Shown here: positions 13,301 to 24,605 of the stretch, piece by piece
How the letters are laid out: each line of letters starts with the position of its first letter
How positions within the stretch are numbered: position 1 is the first letter of the stretch
Source of the DNA: Albula goreensis
Lineage: Eukaryota > Chordata > Actinopteri > Albuliformes > Albulidae
DNA length: 64,000 nucleotides
Assembly: GCA_022829145.1 (NCBI GenBank)
Contig: CM040761.1
Coordinates: 21,568,245-21,632,244, forward strand
Reading direction: 5' to 3'
The notes under the pieces: generated by a model
The model's database searches: none
The model's input: the letters and a program-made list of their open reading frames with translations, nothing else
Told to the model about the DNA's origin: nothing
Made by a program: the position numbers and the translations under genes

Positions 13301-15421
13301 TAATCCTCATGCTTTGTTATAATTTTAATAATTCATTTCTAACCACACTGAATTGATTTGACACTGGTGAGGTATTTATATGGTGTTCTTGTTATTCCCT
13401 GGCCTTTTATAATTTCACAGTATTTTAAAAGTTTTATAAAGAATCTATCCATTGAAATGAAACCCGGCTCTGTCTGTTCTTGATCATTTTCTGCATGTTA
13501 GATATCTACAGTTTCTTTTTGGTCTGTGTGAAAGGCGAGACAAAAATTTGCAAAGAACCCATTCTGCTGAGCAGAAATATGCCATTGGCTTTTGTGAGCT
13601 GTGACTTTCTCCACTTTATTTTATTTCTCATGGAGGTTTAGAATTTATAGAACTTCTAAACCTCCTGCTTGCATCTGTAGAGTAGATACAGTTTTTATGG
13701 TCTCACAAAGGGTAAATTCCAAATATACGCTACAAAGCCAGACAGCAATTTGAGTGCAATCCATAGTTTTTTTTTTACCGTGACGGACCTGGGGGAAAAC
13801 ATTTGCAAAAATCGGAGCTTTACCTCACTCTAATATCTAAGTTAATGAGGAAATGGCAAATGTTTTTGACCGAAACATTTGATTCAGATTACAGCCAGTA
13901 ATTGCTGTTGACTTTGTATGGATAATGACAAGGCAAACAAACCACTCAGTACTCCAGTCACTGGGATTCTGCATTCTTAATTCATTATACAACTGAACTC
14001 TGCATAAAAACTGGGTGGAACTAAGGTCTTCACCCAACCATAAAGAAGACCTCTAATGAGGTAGCGTGCTCATGCAGTTCAATTTGCATATGTTGCGTAT
14101 ATCCAATTTGTCTTAAAAATATTGCATAAAATGTTATCCATGATGACATGAGCAACAGTAAGATAAATAAGAATGGAATATTATTCACCAAAACAAAGCG
14201 TAATATCTCAGGCAAAGCAACAGTAAACACCGTCACACATAAGTGTTATTGTCCATTTACTTTCTCAACTAAATTTGGACAGGAGTCGCATGGGGCGCTG
14301 ATGTGAGCTTTTGTTTATCTCTGTGGACAAATCGACCCGCTCGTGCCAGACCGCTGTTAATGAGAGCGTGGCTGTAGACCGGGAGAGGATTGTGGGATTA
14401 CTGTACTTCGCACAGCGCGACTCAACTCTCCGGTATTCACAGTTCTGCGGCGCATACACGGCTCCTCCCAGGGGCACGACCGCAGAAGCCTGCTATGCTC
14501 TCCAATAAACTGAGCTGCAGGTAGAAACTTTTAAGCCGAAGAGGGATATTAATTAACGGATTGATTGACTTGACGGTTACTTTCAGGTTTGCTGAACCTC
14601 TTCAGACAAATCTTATTTTGTATTTAACAGTTTTGCTACAGTAAACAGCAGCACCCCACTGATTTAACAGTTAAACAATGGTAATACTTCATATTTTGTC
14701 TGCTTTTAAATATATAAATAATACACTATTTAAATCCCAATATGATTATTCGTAATATATGGCCATGAATCATTAAGCTACTGTCTACATTCATAAAATG
14801 TTTTGTTGTTCTCTGTAAAAACACAAACGATGATCACGGGATTAATTAACAAAGAGGAATGCTGAGTTAATGAGTAATTAGGAGATATACAGGGCGTTTG
14901 GCAATGCACAAACCGTAATTATTGTTGTACTGTACGAAGAAAAATGAAGAGAATTTGAAAAGAATTTGCCGTCTGATTCCATACCAAACAACTGAGGAAA
15001 AGGACACACAGTCATTTTTGTTAGCTTGGAACCCTTTTTCTGATTTGCGTGGGTTTCTGAGGAAACTCAGTAATGTTAAGCATGGAGGCGAGCGCAATGG
15101 TGCATCACTGCAGTGAAATAATTATCAGACTCATTTACCCAACGAGGTAGGTTTATTTCATTTGGTATGCCACCCGAAGTTGTTCAGCACGCGAAAATAA
15201 CCTATTTTCATGAATGTTATGTATGTTCTATAAACCCACAATTTTCCCTCACCTTTCTGCCGCGGGGGTTGCAGTTTTGGAGAGACGGACGCATTTCCAC
15301 AAGTGGTGATGTTGGTTACCTCCACGGTCATATTCGCGGTGTCGTTCAAGGAGGAGTTGCTCTGAGCTCTCATGCACTCCAGAAATGCCGCCGAGGCTTC
15401 ATTTAACTTCTGTATATCCAT
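4129..15421 (-). CDS. cckar: Cholecystokinin receptor-type GPCR, cckar-like (exons 1-2 only)
   Basis: Class A peptide GPCR that binds CCK/gastrin at the plasma membrane and usually couples to Gq. Two coding exons are visible: exon 1 15253-15421 and exon 2 4129-4377. They join in frame (one base plus two bases make a Glu) to give the first 139 residues. Residues 1-56 are an extracellular tail with Cys16 and Cys41 and five N-glycosylation sequons (N22, N26, N30, N37, N43). TM1 spans about 63-85 with the GN signature (N77), the first loop has NKRMRTVTN, TM2 has LAVSD (D105), and C132 is the expected TM3 disulfide Cys. Exon 2 ends at YFMG, the same boundary as human CCKAR. The residues mix CCKAR-like (NKRMRTVTN, YFMG) and CCKBR-like (IIVVL, MPFTL) signatures, so the paralogue is less sure than the family. 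The rest of the gene is off the window. Confidence 0.85.
4382..4407. repeat. (GA)n microsatellite forming the polypyrimidine tract of cckar-like exon 2
   Basis: About 13 GA units on the plus strand. Read on the gene's minus strand it is an uninterrupted CT run that ends directly in the cacag acceptor of exon 2, so the microsatellite itself serves as the polypyrimidine tract. Confidence 0.9.
10612..10625 (-). promoter_or_regulatory. CTCF-like motif (13 of 14 positions)
   Basis: Read on the minus strand, CCACTAGGTGGAGC matches the CTCF core CCASYAGRKGGCRS at 13 of 14 positions, with an A for C at position 12. By my estimate about one such near-match is expected by chance in 64 kb, so this site alone is weak. 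Confidence 0.3.
11541..11571. repeat. (ATTTT)n microsatellite
   Basis: About six ATTTT units in the cckar-like intron 1. A shorter run of the same motif lies near 30187-30209. Confidence 0.85.
11648..11702 (-). repeat. tRNA-derived SINE remnant
   Basis: On the minus strand, ggttgcaggtttgaatcct is a good Pol III B box of the type found in tRNA-derived fish SINEs. An A-box-like stretch (ccacggctgagggactt) lies about 40 bases upstream, at tRNA-like spacing. The body and tail of the element are not clear. Confidence 0.5.
15253..15421 (-). CDS. cckar: cckar-like coding exon 1 (N-terminal extracellular tail)
   Basis: This exon encodes 56 residues plus one base, starting MDIQKLNEAS and ending QPPRQK, followed by a good donor (G|gtgagg). 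A longer open frame starts 20 codons upstream, but I chose the internal Met because it gives a tail of family-typical length. It has two cysteines, which could form the N-terminal disulfide known in CCK1R, and a dense cluster of N-X-S/T sites. I cannot recognise a TATA box or define the 5' end. Confidence 0.75.
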
Positions 15422-15981
15422 CACAGATCCAGTGCCAGGACTATCTAACTGTCTGATGCGCGCATAAATATGGTGTGCCACTCTGCTTTCCGATATGAAG
15501 TGGAAACCGTTTTAAAAGTTACAGTTGTCTCAACAATTTTCCTTCAACACACAGCCGTGTCTTTATCTGAAATGTGCAATGCTGTCTCAGTCCTCGTAGT
15601 TCATGTGTTTAGCCTATGATATTTCTTTTCAGTTTGTGGATATTTCAGCTGAAGTGATTCAGCGATGAGTACGTTGTGACGATGTCATGTTCTGATCTTG
15701 ACAGTGACTTGAGGGACTGAGAAAAAGGTCAAGTGGTCTTGAGGAGGAAGGTAGAGTAGGATCACTTGGACAGCGTGGTATTCAGCGCTTCCCTCGCTGG
15801 CAGGAGAGCCGCAGACTGAGGAATCTGCGTGCAGGGGTCGGGGAGATGTATTTGAGCAGGGAAGGGGTGGAGGGTCCGTTTACAGTCATGGGGAAGTGGG
15901 GGCTGAGGGGGTGGGGGGAGGGTGGCAAAGGCTGGCTTAGAGTGCAAGCACAAGTGACGGGTTGACGGAAGAGCGGACATA

Positions 15982-15995
15982 CCGCCATCTAGTGA
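15982..15995 (-). promoter_or_regulatory. CTCF-like motif (13 of 14 positions)
   Basis: On the minus strand TCACTAGATGGCGG matches the CTCF core at all but the first position. It lies about 560 bp upstream of the cckar-like start codon, in the likely promoter region. Confidence 0.4.
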
Positions 15996-18009
15996 GTAAG
16001 ACTGAAAAGTTTTAGAATAGAAATAAAAATACTTACTGCACGCGTGTTTAACCTTGCGCGTCCACCCGGTACATTTTTTTATTTGCATACTTTATATTTT
16101 GTTAGTATTTGTATGAACATGCTTTTTTGCGCAGTCACCATTAAAATGTCAAATATTAACATTAATCATAAACTTTCCCCCAAAAATATAACTCAGACAG
16201 TTCATTTTATCCAGCTCTCTCTAATGCAGGAGGGGTTGGTTGAAATAACTGCATTTCAGCCCACTCACACTATCAGAATCGAATGATAATGTGTTGTAAT
16301 TGTAACTGAAAATTATGATTGTCATTCTTGTATGACAGCAAAACAATTACAAGCAAAACTTGTCATTTTATACATGTCATGAATGTGATGAAATAGAAGT
16401 CGGGGGAAAATGTGAGCCATTTATTTTTTCTAAAAAATTAATTACAACATGATTATTCACATCGCTACAGGTTTGTAATGATTACTCAGCTGTTCATTTT
16501 AATCTCCTTCCATGCTGACAAGTATTCATGCATATCTTAACAGTTAATCACGAGTTTCTCATGTTGTTTCCCAAGCCTGGAAGGAACGGGCCCAGTGAAG
16601 GAAGCTGATTGGATAACCTCAGAGCTGAGGTAATAGACTGTGAACACAGCACATGGGAAATGTTGGCTGGCCAAGGTGTGTCGGGCGGCATTGTCAACAA
16701 CAGGTAACTGATCGCATGAGGCCTCGCAGTTTTTAGGATCATCCTTGTGTGTTAGTTCAAACGCGCAGATCACCAGCCCGTCTTCCGCCTCAAACAGGCA
16801 CTGTTTATTTAGGAATTACATCCCATTCACGTAATCATTAGAGCATATTTGTTTAGGTGCTTCATTAGGAGAGTATGTTTAAAGTCCTGGCAAAACGTGT
16901 CAGGTGGTACTTGCAAAGTGACTGTATAATAAACACATTAAGAAACCAGGTAGGTGACTTTTGGTTATTTATTCATCCATTTCAAAAATAGATTTTGTGC
17001 CTTTCTATAAACAAACAGCCTGACTGGTACGCGGAGAAATGCAGCTTCAAAGAGAGAGCTCATTATCTGGGCATCGTATTGATTTCATACAGAGCATCTC
17101 TCTTACCCTCACTTTCACTCCGCAGCTGAAGAAGTGAACGTCTAATTGAGTCCTCCAGTGACTGAGGAGGAATGATCAGCACTCCTGATATTTTAAAACA
17201 AAACTGCGGCTCAGTTATCTATAGGAGCAGATATCCTTAGGGAGAGGCTCCCCCCAGCCAGCCAAAGGTCAGGCTATTACAGCATAGCATCGGTGCAGCG
17301 GAATAAGACACATGTTGGTGTGTTTATCTTTTAATCTCCTGCCCAAGTAACATGAAACAAAAACAAATATTGATGACCGTGACGGGGTCTTTACGATCTT
17401 GCTTTAGTTATGTGTTTTATGATAGTGGCCAATTTTTACTTGCGGCTTAAATAAAAACAGTGTGCAAAAAGCCAAGGAGTTATTCATTAATTGTGATGCT
17501 CTCAAACAGTCTAATGGTTTCCATTAATTAGACTTCTGAAGAATTGGGGAGTTGCAGATTGTTGGACCATGTTATTACTTTGGAAAGGAGGAAAGCAACA
17601 GCTTGTGCTGGTTAAAGTGTGACTGATTGCCACCTTATTTCAGTTACATAAATTAAGAGAACATGTTCTGCTTACAACAACGAAGAAAGGTTAAATTGCA
17701 TTGGCCAAATGAATAAATACGGAACTGGTCAACAGGATCGAAGGAATCAAATTAAAAATTGAGGATGATTGTGACAGCCAGATGAGCAAACAAACTTAAA
17801 TCAAGCAAAAAGGATCAACTGACCCAAGGCTAGGACAGATTAATTTGATTTGTTTTTTTTTTTTTTTTTTTTAGAAACATAAAATGTCAACCAAGACCTC
17901 ACATCGCTTTAATCCTTCTTGAGTCTGGACTTACGAAGTTACTCATCACCAGAGTGGTGCTCTATCTCCGGACCATGACATTAGATGTGTATTTGATCCA
18001 GAAGGAACA

Positions 18010-18023
18010 GTGCCCCCTACTGG
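18010..18023 (-). promoter_or_regulatory. CTCF core motif, perfect match
   Basis: On the minus strand CCAGTAGGGGGCAC fits the core CCASYAGRKGGCRS at all 14 positions. By simple counting, a perfect match is expected about 0.03 times in 64 kb on both strands, so this is the best-supported regulatory motif in the window. It lies between the receptor gene and the Ig gene. Confidence 0.6.
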
Positions 18024-20735
18024 TCCACCAAAACCCCTTCTATCAGCAACTTTTCTTTCATGGAATGCCTTCCATTCTTGAAACCGACAAAACACAACTG
18101 AGATCCAGCGTTATGTATCCAAAGGTCTTACCCTGCAAAAATAAAGCAAACAAAAGCAAAAAAAAATAATGGATTAGCAATGCCTAATAACTGCCATGCT
18201 TTGGGGCTTGGTCTCATTGGCTACACCACAAAGAGCCCACGGTTCTACTCGGCCTCTCCTGAAACTCGTGGCGAATGGCGGGTTTATGAATGGAGGCCTT
18301 GTTCCCCTGCAGGCAGACGCAGCTGGGCTGGACACCGGGTCACCGTGAGCGACACAGGTGAGAGGAAAGAGGACCCACTCTCCTGCTTTTACAGGCCAAT
18401 CTCACTTTGGTCCGAGCGCCAGAGGTTGTTTTAGTGCAGCGGTTTATGCGACTGGGTTGGAGCCATATGAGATGAAGGCTACTTCTGTTCCATTTGTCTT
18501 GTATTACAACATTTTTTGTTTTTTTTTCTTCCAGCGCACAATATGAATATATGGTTGAAGAGACAGGTTCTGCTTTGATCTCTGTGTTTTCAGCCTGCCA
18601 TCCAGACATGTGGTATTACAGCTATTGTGTTGTTATTATCTCTAATGGCAAGGCCCGGTTTGTGGAATTATGGGTAATACATTCCCCCTGTCTGAAATCC
18701 ATATTTCAGCTTCATAATGCTGCACTGACAACATTTCAGCCTCACAAACTGGCAAAGCAGCCAAAAACATTTATCACACACTTATCCCCTTTCTCCATTA
18801 TTTCCAGTGGGCAAAACATGATAGCGCCTCAGTGACGCTCAACCAGGCAGCAGCCGCCGGCGAGATATTAATATTAATACGCATAATCAGGTCCTGCCGT
18901 CGGGCCTCCATTATTTCATTGTTGACCGCCTTCAAAATGGGTAGAAGGGGCTGCTGTGTGACTCGTCCATAAAACTTACCATGTAGATGCATCTGTCAGA
19001 GAAAAACATTGTTTTGCATTACAAGAACTGTGTGTATCAAATGACTGTGGTTCAGGCTAGTGGATCTGACAAAGATCCTGAAGAATGGACATGCTGTTGG
19101 GTTTTTTTAGGGTGAATTACAGGTACCTCAGGTCTTCTCACAATCCTGGGGCTGCCAAAATAACCATGTGATCTATTCGAATGGATTTTATCTGTGCAGG
19201 TTTCCCGGGAAGCAGCTCACTAGACAGGACTTCATGTTTTCTGTGACCTCTGGGCAGAACAAAATGTCTTGCTCATCGATTTTGGAGCTTACAGATCTGA
19301 ACCGCACCCTCTGATGTTACGGAGTTTTCAGCCTGGAGCGAGAACGGCGAGGAAGCGGTGAAACCTGGAGACCAAAATATCGACTGCAAGCCTCAGAAAG
19401 AATGGTTTAACAAAGCAGAAGAGGATATGTCTCAGCCAAACCAAGACTCTCTTTTCTGACCTGTTTGAGCTGCCATTAAACTTAAAAGTGGAGGGAGAAA
19501 GAGAGTGGGAGAGAGAGAGATGTTTTTATTATTTCACTGCTGTAATTCTTTTTTTTTTATTTCTTTTTTTGATCGAGACATGTCTGAGCATGCATATAAG
19601 AATCTGTCCAATCTGAATTTTAATTGGGATCTGAAAGGCGGTGTGTTCGGTTTATAACTTACACCACATTTTAAATGATAAACATTTTGAATGGATTTTA
19701 GTGTTAGTCAAACTTTAGCGCCATTCAGAGCCAGTGTGGTGGTGTGGTGGGGGCGGGGGGAAGGGGGGGTGGCGAGGGGGTGCTCCAGGTGTTTGTACAG
19801 GGTGGTGATGGCGCGGAGACACAGACAGACATACAGGATGCTCATCCTCTTGACCTGCCAACCCCCAGGCTCCAGGACTCAGTGTACACTGCTGTTCAAA
19901 CACCAGCCTCTGGGGCCCCCGGTCCATTATGGAGCCCCCGCTGTTTGTGATAGCGGCCCCCCACGCCAGGGCCGGAGCGCGGGGCTAACGCACAGAGACA
20001 CAGTGTCGCCTTGCATCTCGCTGCTGGATGACTGGGCACTGTCCCCGTGCGACCCTGCGCCGTCCGGCAAGCTTCTCTGCTAATGTCCTCACCCTGTGTC
20101 TCCGTGACCTGACATGATTAAACCATTTTATTTCTTATTTTTGTATTTCTTTGATTGTTTATTTCAGTACTAATAACCTGTGCTGGTCTATCAATTGTGA
20201 GCTTTGAGGAAATTGGTTTTAAAATATTTTTAAATTTTTCAATCAAACAACCTAATAAAGGATCATCAGAAATACACTACATTAACAGTGCAAGGTTTCC
20301 TGGTTATCCAGCTGGGTCATAACTATCCTATCCTAATGTCTTTTTTTAGCTTTTAGCTATAAAATAGACCTTGCTGGTTGCCAACATGGGATGTGTTGCT
20401 GTAAGCACGTGTAGAACACATTCGACAATGTGCCAAAAATTTGTCACAGCAACTACTGACCTACAAACCAAGATGTTTTTTTTTGCCTGTGGTCTTGTGC
20501 GTTATATTTTAATCATGCTTCCCATCACCAGTAAATAACTCTGTTTTTGACATATAAAAGAGCTGCCTGATTCACGGTCAGCCGAGATAACTTGAAAGAA
20601 TAAATTGCCAAAGATAATGATCTTCCCTGAACTGGAAGTAAATACAACTTATTCAGTGGTGACTGTATGTGCTGATCTCAGGTCTGAAGGATTGAAAGAC
20701 AGTTAACGTCACTGATGGCAATGTGCACCCAGTGT

Positions 20736-20749
20736 CCAGCAGAGGGAGA
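20736..20749 (+). promoter_or_regulatory. CTCF-like motif, opposite orientation (12 of 14)
   Basis: CCAGCAGAGGGAGA on the plus strand matches 12 of 14 core positions. Together with the minus-strand site at 18010-18023 it forms a divergent pair 2.7 kb apart, the layout often seen at domain boundaries. Confidence 0.35.
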
Positions 20750-22609
20750 CATACAGCCATTCCCAGAATTACAATAGAGTGTACTTTAACATTGATATTC
20801 AAGCGAGGTTTTCAGGTCTGGTAACAGTGATTGGACGAATAAAATCACTTGTTCTCTGTTTCAGGTTGATTGAATCAGGTCCCAGTTTGGAACTCTGTTT
20901 GGACTCCAATATTCAATGGCTTCAGGTATGATTTGAGTACCAGCCAAAAACTAAAATGACATTATTCTGTCTGTTAAATGTGATTCACTCTTAATGGAAC
21001 AGAAGTTTGTTAAATGAGGTGAGAACTACCACATAACAGTTATCGTTCATTTTGCTCAGAGAACATTGGAGGTGACCCACAAATCTATTGTGAATTAAAA
21101 CCATATTAAATTCCAATTTCAATCCATATCAAATAAAAGAGTTTTGTGTGGAAAGAAACGCTGTGTGTCCTGTGCTAACTCAGCTTGCAGAGACTGCTTT
21201 TTTCTTTGTTTCTGCTGAAAAACGAGGACATCAGACGGCTGATACACAGTGAGACCACATTGAATGCATTGCATGACATTATACAGATTTGAATGTCAGC
21301 AGTGTTCTAAGTCTGCCTCAGCCAGCCTGCCCAGGAAGGCCCTGCAGTGTGGCTTTACTGACCTAAACTAGATTTTGCTCATGCTGCATGGGAGGAAGTT
21401 TGTTGTGGCTTCCTGTCACACCGATCGGGTTTTTCCACTTGTACAATCACGTTCGCTGTCCGTATAAGTGACCTTTTGAAGAGACATCAAAGTCAAGTGA
21501 CTGCTCCGTCAAAGCACTCCATTCAACTAGCTTATATATGAATAATATGGGGCATAAAACTGGCAAAATTATAGAGAACAAGAATAAAAAAACTCATCTG
21601 AAAGAAAACAAGATTGATAAACACTCTCATATTGACTGTTTCCTGGAGCAAAAACATGTTTGTTTTGTCACTCTTAACGTAAGATGAAAGTCAAAGTCAA
21701 GTTTAAGAATGAGTGGATGTTTTGGGATGTTTTCATTACTGCAGAAGTGTTCCTGAACTCGTCCAACAACAAGACATTCATCATTTTTATATCTCAGCGA
21801 CGTTGTCACAGGCATTTGGTATTTACGCAGATCAGAAGTTCTTGCTCAGTTTTTGTGTAAGCCTCAGATCTTGACATCAGATGAAGCTGGTGTAAGTCTG
21901 CGTCTGACTGAACCATGCCGCTGCGTTGGGTACGTTTGGTGTCTCACAGATGTCCTTAGATAAATAGATGTTGGTTCAGGTCAGGCATGTTGATCTCTGG
22001 GCAAAACCACATTAAAAATCCATAATGTTTTTGCTCATTTAAATCAATAGCCCGTCAGAATAAGATGTCCCGGTATCACCAACAGTAATTAATCTGTGGT
22101 CATCTTATATCGTCTTCCCTCTTAGAGCCCTGAAATTGTGGTGAAAAAGCCGATAAGATTTACATGCTGTCTAGCCCTATTAGAAAGCGGGCATTGGATT
22201 GAACAGAGAATATCATTATGATAAACAACCATAAAATCACAGCAAAAATCAATGAGGAAGAAGATGAATGAAGACAAATGGCAACATTCTGCTGTACACA
22301 GGGAAAGTCATTTATTTAAAATGACCGTTAAATACAAGATGATTTTTGCAAGCAGTCAATGTTTGAGGATCACACTTCCTGCGGCCATGCTAACTGAAGA
22401 CAGGATGATCAATGCAAGGAAGATGGATGTTAGCTGTGGTCACCACTGTGGTGATTCTTATCCTTTGCATTAAAAAAATGACAAGAGATCTCTGTCAGAG
22501 CTTTGTTTGTAGTTGTCTTGGTGGCAAACAGGAAAACCTGAGAAATACATTGAGAAATAAATTACATCAGAATATAATGTAACTGAATTTCACTGACATT
22601 TCAGTATAA

Positions 22610-22631
22610 TTTATTTGCTATTTAATTTATT
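22610..22631 (-). terminator. Candidate poly(A) signals for the CD160-like gene
   Basis: Two AATAAA hexamers on the minus strand (22626-22631 and 22610-22615) lie about 450 bp downstream of the predicted stop codon. Another AATAAA lies at 22311-22316. Which is used depends on whether the 3' UTR is spliced at the donor at 23061. Confidence 0.4.
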
Positions 22632-23073
22632 TGTGTATATTCACATGGTTCAAAATATCTATGATTTTTGTGCGTGAATATGTTGTGTTTGTCAAAATAT
22701 GACCTTAAAATTGTGAAAATTAATTATTAGAGGTTAGTTTTAAGCTTCCTTACTTTTCTTCACATATATTTTAAACAGAAACTCAGTGAAACTACAGTGA
22801 AACTGAGTTACAGTGAAACCGGATATTCACTGCAAAAAATTTATTCTCACCACTGCCATCTTGTATATACAGTATAGAAGAGAGACTAGAGTTAAAAATG
22901 AAACCCATAAATCACAGAGCAAATATAACTCACTAAATAAACAGGAGGATAACCTAATCAAATGAAAATGATGCATATATCCGTTGTTCCTGGTTTAAAA
23001 TGGTGTTGTTGTAAATAATTACTTGGACTGAGTTGAAGTATCACAGATTCATATCTCTTACCTGTGTGCTAAG

Positions 23074-24605
23074 CTACAACATGTGAGACATGAGAAGCAT
23101 TAGGCTCAGATAACACAGCCTGGTCGGAACGCTCTCCACACGGTGGATTCCGGAGCTGAGTGACAGCTTTCCTCTGCGATCAGCCTCTGAACACAGAGAG
23201 GAAAGCTCAGTGAGTATTCCTTCACAAACCTGTTATGTGTTATCACAACATTTTCTGAAGATGCACTAAATCACAATTATCAACTGGCATTGATAACTTG
23301 ATAGTGCAAAAGGCAAAGATACAGAGGTCCAAATGTTGAGGTTTCTTGGCCTTTACGTTTTCAGATTGGAGATTTTGCAGGCGATAAATAGAGTGTACAT
23401 GCTCCAAGGATGTCTACAGTAAATCTGATATATGAGATGTAGTAAGTCTGAGATGGGAGTCTTTCTCCAGTCATTGATTCTGATCTCTTAATGAACTGAC
23501 TGCCATGGAACCTTCCCTACATAGGATTTAACCATATAGGGAAGCCCATGGATTACTTTGTCCAAAAGTTTAAACCTGGATTTTATATTTTTGTTTTGGA
23601 AATGGTCTATATTTTTAACATATCAAAGACAGGTCAATCACCACCCCCCCGTTGGTGAAATGTTTTCCCCACAGTGATTTGATGCCATCAGACACAACAC
23701 TTACTCTGCACTGAGAGATGCATGAAGTTTCCTCTGCTGCTCTCACCACTGGGTTTACATTCTCCGTTGCACTGAAAAGTCCCGTTATCTCTCCCAGTCA
23801 GGTTTTTTATCTCCATGGCGACCACTCTGTTTCGGACAGCATTGTTTTGCTTGTCCTTTGTCTCTGAGATTTCGATGAAATATTTGCTGGATTTGTTGAA
23901 CTCGACACACGTGCTCTCTGACTGTAATTTACACCAGTATGCATTTACGCGTCCACACTTTTGTTGGTTGTACGTGACAGTGCAGCTGACTTTCAGCGTA
24001 TCTCCCTCTTGTTTTTTCAGGGCGAGTCTTGGAAATTTCACTGTCACCACAACACCATCATCATGATCTGTGCCACAAGGAGAAAGAAAGACATTCTTCA
24101 TCAGTACCTAAACATGAAAAATCCTTTTTTCTTGAATCTCCCCCTCTCACCTTCAGATGGTAAATGAATGGGTCAAGCCCACATCTTTCGGTTATCAGTA
24201 AGCTTATGGTGTGTTGCATGGAAACACATTTTAATACATCTAATAAAATTTATATTTTTACAGATAGAGTGCTGAATTCTACAGATAAAAAGATTTTTAT
24301 TGTAACAAAATTCACAAAAGAATTGATGAAAAACATCACTTTCATTTTTGATTTTGATACACATCGCACATTTTTGTGTGGCCCAACTACTTTATTTCAA
24401 TGTGAAAATCTGGCCCAGAACATCATTCTGTTTTACAGGCTCCTTTCCTAAGAGAAAAAGGCAGAGCGCATACAGTACCTGTCCCGGATGAAGGCAGGAC
24501 ACTGAAGCAGAAAAGCAGTGCTGTCAGAAACCATTCTGGTCCTGAACATGTGGACGTCCTGACCCGGTTCTGACTCAGGAGAGGGCACCTAAGAAAGACC
24601 CCCAT
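23074..24605 (-). CDS. cd160: CD160-like single Ig-V domain receptor, three coding exons, 200 aa
   Basis: Exons: 24479-24605, 23705-24067 and 23074-23186. Both junctions are GT-AG and keep the frame (first junction makes an Asp, second a Lys). Exon 1 gives a signal peptide with core WFLTALLFCFSVLP. Exon 2 is one V-type domain (residues about 50-163): B-strand Cys71, YWC Cys88, and the F-strand signature DNGTFQC with Cys142. Extra cysteines are C80, C96 and C146. Exon 3 adds 37 residues ending in a hydrophobic stretch (LCYLSLMLLMSHML), which looks like a GPI-anchor signal or a very short membrane segment; no cytoplasmic tail follows. Human CD160 is a GPI-anchored single V-domain lymphocyte receptor of 181 aa that binds HVEM and MHC-I; the 16-residue gap between Cys71 and Cys88 and the region after the F-strand Cys align with it without gaps as I recall it. 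The neighbours pdzk1 (+) and gpr89 (-) match human order and strand. Alternatives are a CD300/pIgR-like protein. The start Met could also be further upstream. Orthology is inference. Confidence 0.65.

Larger units (their letters stand above)
4378..15252 (-). other. cckar-like intron 1 (10.9 kb)
   Basis: A single large intron separates the two visible coding exons. I see no other exon in it. It contains a degraded SINE near 11.65 kb, an ATTTT pentanucleotide run near 11.54 kb, a 9-bp direct repeat (ttctgaact, three copies) at about 6713-6739, and locally GC-rich patches at 10.68-10.80 kb and 14.28-14.48 kb. The latter is open in both directions but encodes nothing I recognise. A CTCF-like motif lies at 10612-10625. 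Long intron 1 sequences often hold enhancers, but I cannot show one here. Confidence 0.7.
15422..23061. other. Intergenic region between cckar-like and the CD160-like gene
   Basis: The 5' flank of the receptor gene lies at its left end and the 3' flank of the Ig gene at its right end. No coding exon could be supported. A GC-rich patch at 19.7-20.1 kb is open for 130 codons but looks like a compositional artefact. CTCF-like motifs lie at 15982-15995, 18010-18023 and 20736-20749. Possible poly(A) signals of the Ig gene lie at 22610-22631. Confidence 0.65.

Noticed and set aside
14280-14508. Region open on both strands in the cckar-like intron 1, considered as an exon or retrogene
   Set aside because: Neither frame resembles a known protein and there are no convincing splice sites.
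15422-15481. Upstream Met extending the cckar-like N-terminus by 20 residues
   Set aside because: The internal Met gives a family-typical tail length; the extension has no similarity to known receptors and is probably 5' UTR.
19691-20083. 130-codon plus-strand ORF in a GC-rich patch
   Set aside because: No family resemblance, no promoter or splice context, overlapping open frames in other phases; a composition effect.
24479-24540. Alternative ATG in another frame of the Ig gene's first exon
   Set aside because: It does not give a signal peptide and would enter the Ig exon in the wrong frame.
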